Source: Sinotaia quadrata (lineage: Eukaryota > Mollusca > Gastropoda > Architaenioglossa > Viviparidae). From it: a stretch of DNA of 64,000 nucleotides. The position numbers were made by a program, and so were the translations under genes. Positions 47,311 through 64,000 of this stretch are shown here, one piece after another. The notes below the pieces were generated by a model. The model searched no databases. It was not told the DNA's origin and saw only the letters and a program-made list of their open reading frames with translations. The DNA is taken from contig CM054181.1 of assembly GCA_028829895.1 (NCBI GenBank), forward strand, positions 109,719,860 through 109,783,859, given 5' to 3'. Numbering within the stretch: position 1 is the first letter of the stretch; the number at the start of each line of letters is the position of its first letter.

Positions 47311-64000
<16,690 letters not shown>

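Overview
The window is animal nuclear DNA, most likely from a mollusc and probably a gastropod. Genes are split by GT-AG introns, introns and spacers are AT-rich, and the DNA is saturated with microsatellites ((TATC)n, (CA)n, (GA)n) and about thirty different minisatellites. The gene set is a bursicon-type hormone subunit, ZNFX1, an SLC7 transporter and mitochondrial L36. A short CAAAGGGARRTAAC-like motif recurs that I associate with gastropod DNA. Species cannot be named from the sequence.

Layout. (1) 53-9798 (+): the 3' ten coding exons of an SLC7 light-chain amino acid transporter, closest to b(0,+)AT1/SLC7A9; its 5' end lies left of the window. (2) 9.8-13.4 kb: 3' UTR and AT-rich spacer. 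(3) 13430-13981 (-): mitochondrial ribosomal protein bL36m (MRPL36), with a possible 5' UTR exon and promoter near 17.5-17.65 kb. (4) 18-28 kb: a gene-poor belt of tandem arrays with a non-LTR reverse-transcriptase scrap. (5) 28.1-37.94 kb (+): a TATA promoter and a possible tiny first exon, then the terminal exon of a bursicon-alpha-like cystine-knot hormone at 37527-37940. The interval between holds arrays and a decayed Gypsy-type gag/protease element. (6) 38-45 kb: more arrays. (7) 47311 to beyond the right edge (+): ten coding exons of a ZNFX1-type antiviral/RNA-surveillance helicase. It has an RGG-rich N-terminus, Walker A, VEEAAE and GDHQQLRP motifs; the NFX1 zinc fingers should lie outside the window.

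The genes are not a pathway; they are neighbours on a repeat-rich chromosome arm. The most interesting signals are structural. A dispersed repeat module starting TGTGAC occurs five times, and at least four copies sit beside a different tandem array on their 5' side. A 48-bp minisatellite copies the splice donor of ZNFX1 exon 3 in a phase-preserving way. A second minisatellite repeats an exon-intron junction of the SLC7 gene. An LTR-like repeat is shared between the bursicon region and a ZNFX1 intron. ZNFX1 has a candidate eIF4E-binding motif and a candidate IRF-type promoter element.

Limits: all calls were made by eye from reading frames, splice signals and remembered family motifs. No alignment or transcript was available. 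First exons, UTRs and element boundaries are inferences.
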